Below, in pieces: positions 59,210 to 64,000 of a DNA stretch of 64,000 nucleotides. The position numbers and the translations under genes are program-made. The DNA comes from Taeniopygia guttata (taxonomy: Eukaryota > Chordata > Aves > Passeriformes > Estrildidae). The DNA is taken from assembly GCF_048771995.1 (NCBI RefSeq), contig NC_133043.1, forward strand, positions 7,334,501 to 7,398,500. The letters run 5' to 3'. The stretch's first letter is position 1; each line of letters opens with the position of its first letter. The notes under the pieces are model-generated. The model searched no databases. It was given only the letters and a program-made list of their open reading frames with translations, and was not told the origin of the DNA.

Positions 59210-59949
59210 GAAAAGCCGCTATAATAATATGTACCTATAGCACAGGTTTTAGAGGTGTAGGAGCCGGGGTGGTGGGGCAGGAGCTGAGTTTCCCTGGGAC
59301 AGCATTCAGTCCACTGTGGGTTTTTTGCTCTGCTGGAAACCTCTGGCAGCACTGGAAACTTCCAGATGAGATGGGATAACGATGACAACAGTGGAAAAAC
59401 GCTAAGGGAAATTTGCTTTAATGAGTGCAGCTACCCAGGGAAGCAGGTACTGCTTTGCTCCTGTGGCTGACTGAAGAACCACATAAGGAGCTGTTGGTGC
59501 TGGCGGGGCTCGGAGGCACAAATAACTGATTCCAAAGTTGATATAATCAGAGAATAAAAGAAGATTGGGTGTTATAGGTTAAGCTGTTGTAAATTAAAGC
59601 AGCTCTGCTGAGCTCATTGCAATTGTTCTGGGTTATTGCAAATGTAAGTGAGACGAGTGTTGACTCTGTTTTTCCAGCAGTGATTGGTTGGAAAATGCCC
59701 TTTTCTGGTATATGAGTAAAAGTGAGTGGGGCAAGTTGGTCTTCATAAAACAGAATATTTCCTGTTAGGGTCTTTCTCTGTGTACTGTAAGCCAGACAGA
59801 CCTGTTGTCCTCTTACAAGCTGCAAATTACACAGGCAAATGTAATTACCCATTCTCTTTGTTATTAGTGTGCAGTTGGAAGCTTCAAGCAATCGTCCCTT
59901 TCTTGGTATTTCAAAGCTTGCTCACAAGATGCATCCTTGATATTGAACA
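59210..59949. other. intergenic, possible regulatory sequence
   Basis: 59520-59900 is repeat-free and AT-rich with TGTTATAGGTTAAGCTG and ATTGCAATTGTTCTGGG. No gene is recognised. Confidence 0.35.
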
Positions 59950-60610
59950 CAATGAGATGTCCTTTTTTTTTTTTTAAATTCAATTAAACATTTGCCTACT
60001 GTGACTCTTTATTCACTGCAAATTGTCTCTGTAAATAATCTTCATCAAAAGTCAGAACCAATCCCCATTAGTTGTTTAGATTAATTAATGAGTCCCCCTG
60101 GAGCCACCCAAATGAATTCAATTTTAACGTCAACAACTTGGCTATGGAGTTTCCCAGGTTGGCATTAAGACAATATTAAACCTGCAATAAGTCACATTTA
60201 AAATGTTAATTCAAAGAAGCTCTCCATTTAGAGCATTTAATTAAATCCTTAAATAAACTGCATGGGCTCAATACCAGATGGTTCTGCATTTTCATTGCAG
60301 CAGAGAGCCTTGAAGTCATTGAGGGAAGTAATATTGGAGGCATGGTGAAGATAACCAGGATATATAGTGTAATAAAATCTAATCTTGTTTCCAGCAGGGA
60401 GATTCAGTGTATGTACACAACCTAGGCTAAAATTGTAAGTTAATTACATTAACCCCAGTGTACTCTGGTATCTGAGCAGCCAGAGATGAAATTAGTCTTT
60501 TTCCTATCATAAGATTCTTTTCAACTTCACTATATTAATTTTTAGCCAAATACTTACTCATAAGGAAAATTGAAGTTAATGTAACCAAAGACAAAGTAAT
60601 GCAGTCTTAA
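59950..60610. promoter_or_regulatory. candidate conserved noncoding element
   Basis: The longest such block: about 650 bp, AT-rich, complex and free of simple runs after 59980. It is dense in TTAATTAATGAG, CATTTAATTAAATCC (palindromic), AACATTAATTC-type and GTTAATTACATTAACC words. This strongly resembles ultraconserved-type developmental noncoding DNA, inferred from appearance alone. Confidence 0.45.
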
Positions 60611-61639
60611 TATTCTGAAGGGATTATGGAGGGCCGTGAAAATACACTTTGCAAATGTCACTCACTTTGAATGGATTTGTGGTGGGAAGGTGGGGGAAAA
60701 AGAATTATGGCTGTGATCTGCACCATGCTGGGGTTTAATAAAAGTCATGATTTAAAAAATTTGGGCCTTGGGAAAAAAAAAAAAGAGGTTAAAAAAAAAA
60801 AAAAAAAAAGAGGAAAAGAGATAAATACCTCTGTCCAAACGCCCAAATTGCCAAGACATGGTGAGTGTCCCCCTCTGCCAGATGACAGATCCTTGAAATC
60901 AAGTAGAAATTCTGGGAGGTGATTTGGGTTAGGACAAATATCTGTATGTTTGGGATTTTTTGGTCCTTGTTGCAAAGAGTATCACCCATTTGCATGATAA
61001 AAGTTTCTGCAAACAAGTAAAGGCAGACCGTTTTCCCTCGGCAGAAATCAAAATTATATTTGCACCATAAAGTGAGGTTTTCTTTTTGCTTGCTTGTTTC
61101 TTTAAAAGTTGCTTTTGCTGTCAGTTTTTGGGTGCCAGTGAGATGATGCCACTGGTTCAAAAGTTGTCCTCCAGTTTTTCTCCTGCCTCTAAAAACCAGA
61201 CCCTTTCCCAGTGCCAGGTGCTCCTGGATCAGCTCGAGGAGAAGATCAGCCCTCTGGGTCTCAACTCCAGGGCTGAAAGCCACCAGGGGAAAATTCAGTC
61301 TGTTCCCTCCCTGCCAGTTGCAAACCAGGGGTGTTATTAATACAGCTCAGCCAAGGGAATAACTTTTTCTCTTAACATTCAAGAAACTCTAATTCAATTT
61401 CTAAAAATATGAGTTTCCACCTGTTAGGTAATAAAGTGCATCAGGGAGGAGAAATTACTTTGCTGTCGTGGCAGATTTGCACTGTTTGGGCTTTGCTGGG
61501 GCACCAGTGGGAGCCCAGGGAGGGACCTGAGCCACGTCAGCAGCACAAATTCCCTGTGTGGTGGCACAAAAACCAGAGGTGGCCTGAGCCTGTCCCTGAT
61601 GGGGCTGAAAGGAGCCAGAAAGGTCCCTTCAAAACATTG
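60611..61639. other. intergenic, no gene
   Basis: Poly(A) runs lie at 60773-60784 and 60792-60809. The rest is unremarkable. Confidence 0.4.
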
Positions 61640-61805
61640 GCACAGGGGAGATGAGGATTCCTCATCCCTGGAAACTTTCAAGGCCAGGTTGGACAGGACT
61701 TTTGAGCAACATGGTCTAGTGGAAGGTGTCCCTGCCCATGGCAGGAGGTGGGACTGGAGGAGCTCTAAAGGTCCCTTCCAGCCCCCATTCTGAGGTTCTA
61801 ATTCT
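61640..61805 (+). mobile_element. CR1 LINE 3' end
   Basis: A clear + strand CR1 terminus: TTTCAAGGCCAGGTTGGACAG, CATGGTCTAGTGGAAGGTGTC, CCTGCCCATGGCAGGAGGTG and AAGGTCCCTTCCAGCCCCCA (all lightly diverged), ending near ATTCTGAGGTTCTAATTC. It is the best-preserved CR1 copy in the window and is noncoding. Confidence 0.9.
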
Positions 61806-62820
61806 CCATCCCGTCCCTGCCCCATCCCACCCCAAGGTGCTGGGGTGACCTGGCCTCGTGCCCACGTTCCTTTCCTGCTGTCACAGCTCTGGGTGACGCT
61901 GGTGGCACGCAGGCTCTGCACGCCAGGATGTGGTCACCCTCCTCCAGAGAGCTGAGCTCTCTGTGCTGTGCCTGGGGGATGGAAACACCAAAGATTTGCT
62001 GCTTTGGTAATCCTGAAATGCCCCCAAAACTGAAAGGATGGCTGCACCCCTCTGGTGCAGCTCCTCGTGGTCAGAGCCGCTTCACTGATGGCTCTGAAAT
62101 AACCCACGAAAAATTATTTGACATAACTCAAAGGTAATAAGAAAACCCCAAATTTCTTCCTACATCCCTGCCTGTCTTCTCCTCCTCCCTTCCAAGGAAA
62201 TGGAGCTATTTGGTGACCTGGAAACAGCTGGGGACAGTGGATGACCCAGCTTTGTGGCAGCCTGCAGGGAGCTGCAGCCCTGCTGCTGTGTGGGGTCACA
62301 CCCACTCCCCCCTGCAGGGTCAGAGGGGACAGGGGCTGCTTGGGGTGACCCATTTTTGGGTCTAAAATGGGCCACATATCATTTTGGGCTCGTTTACCCA
62401 CATGTGTAGGAGTGACAAGATGAACTGGTAAAACTTTCCATCTCTTCTTTGCTTAGAGAAGCCTCAACTGAAACGCCCTGGAAATCCCCCAGACCTTGAG
62501 CAACATGAAAAGCCACTGCAGTTTAAACAACGCCCAGACTGACAAGTTCAGAATCACTAAAATTGAAAGTTTCTGGCTGCAGTGCTCTCCCCACTCAGTC
62601 CCTGTGCTGGGAATGAGGCCAGCAGCACGGAGCATGGAGGTTGTTTTGGAAGGGATCCCCTGGAGGATTAGCTTTCCTCTTGGTGTGTGTCATGGTGACT
62701 GGGAGATGCACTCCACCAGGGAATACATCAAAAAGCATTGGTGAATTTTACCTGTTTTCTTGCCTTCTCAGATAGTTCGGTTTGATTTTTATTATTTCTT
62801 GATTACTTCTTGATCATGTG
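61806..62820. other. intergenic, no gene
   Basis: GC-rich to about 62350, then mixed. Nothing recognised. Confidence 0.4.
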
Positions 62821-63290
62821 TGTCCTGGTTTCAACTGGGATAAAGTTGATTTTCTTCCTAGATGGTGCAGCACTGTGTTTTGAATTTAGCATGAGAATAG
62901 TGTTGGTAACACACGGATGTTTTAGTTTAGCCCAGTAGTGCTTGCCCTAATTCAAGAACTTATCAATGTCCTGTGCTTTGCCAGTGAGGAGCTGCACAAA
63001 AAGCTGTGAGGAGCACGGCCAGGACAACTGACCCAAACTGGCCAAAGGGAGTTTCCAGGCCATGGAAAGTCCATGGATCCCAGTGCACAAACTGGGGGAG
63101 CTGGCTGGGAGCTCCCAGCTGCTGCTCAGGGACGGGCTGGACATCATTCAGGGGGTGGGAGCAACTCTATTGTGCGGCACTTGTTTCTCTTGGGTCTTAT
63201 TCCTCTCCCCCTCCTTTTCCTTACTATTATTATTGTTGTTTCTATCGTTAATATTATTAGTGTATTTTATTTTGTTTCAATTATCAACGC
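62821..63290 (+). mobile_element. ERVL LTR (bird-wide family), 3' part missing
   Basis: Begins TGTCCTGGTTTCAACTGGGA and continues through TTGATTTTCTTCCTAGATGG, AACACACGGATGTTTTAGT, CTGACCCAAACTGGCCAAAG and a CTATTATTATTGTTG tract. From memory this matches the order of a class III (ERVL) LTR found across birds, including chicken. The usual end is absent, and the match stops at about 63290 next to unrelated DNA. It is an old, incomplete fossil. Confidence 0.8.
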
Positions 63291-63382
63291 AAGAGAAGAA
63301 AAGCATGAGACTGACTCGGTGGCGTGGTCATTCACAGCCTGGTTTTATTTATTGCTCAATTTTTAGAGTTAGTTGTGCATAC

Positions 63383-63698
63383 TGAGAGCTGGTCAGAGAA
63401 GAAAGTCAGATAAACTTTCCCAGACATTCCTCTGGTAAGTTTTGAGAAAGCTCAGAAAAAGAATTAAAGCAATCCTGCAGCTAATGTTTTAAACTTGTAA
63501 ATTATAAGATGTTTACAAGAAAGGCATTATTCCTAATTAACCAATAGTGTAAGGAGTGTTAGTTGGAGACTAGTCAAATTCCCCTCTATTGTGACTGCCT
63601 ATAAAAAAGAATGTGTAATCTCTAATAAACTCAGCATTTACCTTCTGAAAACCTTAAGAGTCTATGCATCACTTTATTCACCCATCCTCAATACAACA
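63383..63698 (+). mobile_element. solo ERV LTR, short (ERVK-like, 316 bp)
   Basis: Starts TGAGAGCTGGTCAGAGAAG, has AACCAATAGTGTAAGG (CCAAT box), CTGCCTATAAAAAAGAATG (TATA box), TCTCTAATAAACTCAGC (poly(A) signal) and ends CAATACAACA. The compact order and short U5 are typical of avian class II LTRs. No convincing flanking duplication was found. Confidence 0.65.
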
Positions 63699-64000
63699 GC
63701 AGCAATTATTTTTCCTTATGAGGAAAAATATGGGTATGTAAATATGAGGCACGAGTCCAGCTCTGCCCAATTCTTCCCTGCCAGACCTGGCATTTTGAGC
63801 CCACTCTCCTCCAGGCCCCTGCCATGGGACACACGTGCCAAATGTGTGGCAAAGTGTCGTGCCAGCGCCTTGGGAGAGGTCCTGTGGATGCCACTCATGG
63901 TGCTGGCTGGAGGCCCAAAGATCTGACAATCTCTGCCATTTCCTCACACCATTTTTAAGTGTCAAAGCTGTATAAAAACCCACCCAGCGCTGCAGTGTGG
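63699..64000. other. intergenic to window edge
   Basis: Nothing recognised in the last 300 bp. Confidence 0.4.

Noticed and set aside
1-64000. tRNA, rRNA, snRNA or microRNA genes
   Set aside because: No A/B box pair with a cloverleaf, no conserved rRNA or snRNA blocks, and no hairpin I could defend as a miRNA on reading alone.

Overview
The window looks like avian, most likely songbird, nuclear DNA. The evidence is the 3' end of a vertebrate septin gene in exon-intron form, several 3' ends of CR1 LINEs (the usual bird retroposon), many solo long terminal repeats of the kinds that expanded in passerines, and very few other repeats. The species cannot be named from the sequence.

Region 1, 1 to about 4245: the 3' end of SEPTIN9 on the + strand. 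It holds part of an intron, the penultimate coding exon (1313-1364), a 763-bp intron, and the last exon, with the C-terminal coding part (2128-2263) and a roughly 2-kb 3' UTR that has one early and several late poly(A) signals.

Region 2, about 4245 to 64000: intergenic DNA with no protein-coding gene I can support. All remaining long open frames are repeat-derived or chance. In mammals SEPTIN9 is followed by a long gene-poor interval before TNRC6C; this window fits the near part of such an interval. Two things fill it. First, about 20 retroviral LTRs or LTR fragments in at least eight families, scattered in both orientations, all without recognisable gag, pol or env between them. Several have clear TG...CA ends and 4-6 bp flanking duplications. 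Second, AT-rich, homeodomain-site-rich, low-repeat blocks that look like conserved noncoding elements (for example 27.15-27.56, 31.2-31.65, 41.37-41.87, 49.37-49.71, 51.33-51.78 and 59.95-60.60 kb); the 31.6-kb block contains a full CTCF core match. Conservation itself could not be tested here.

Oddities worth a second look: a 251-bp stretch with 49 G and only 1 C (25585-25835), compatible with APOBEC-like editing of a retroelement; an LTR family whose TATA-bearing core is duplicated as an 81-bp tandem; an LTR family with an internal 31-bp minisatellite whose copy number differs between insertions; a G-run minisatellite at 26.75 kb; a 217-bp purine-only microsatellite at 48.5 kb; and an unclassified 112/129-bp direct repeat at 52.1 and 55.4 kb. 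I found no new protein system, RNA gene or CRISPR array.
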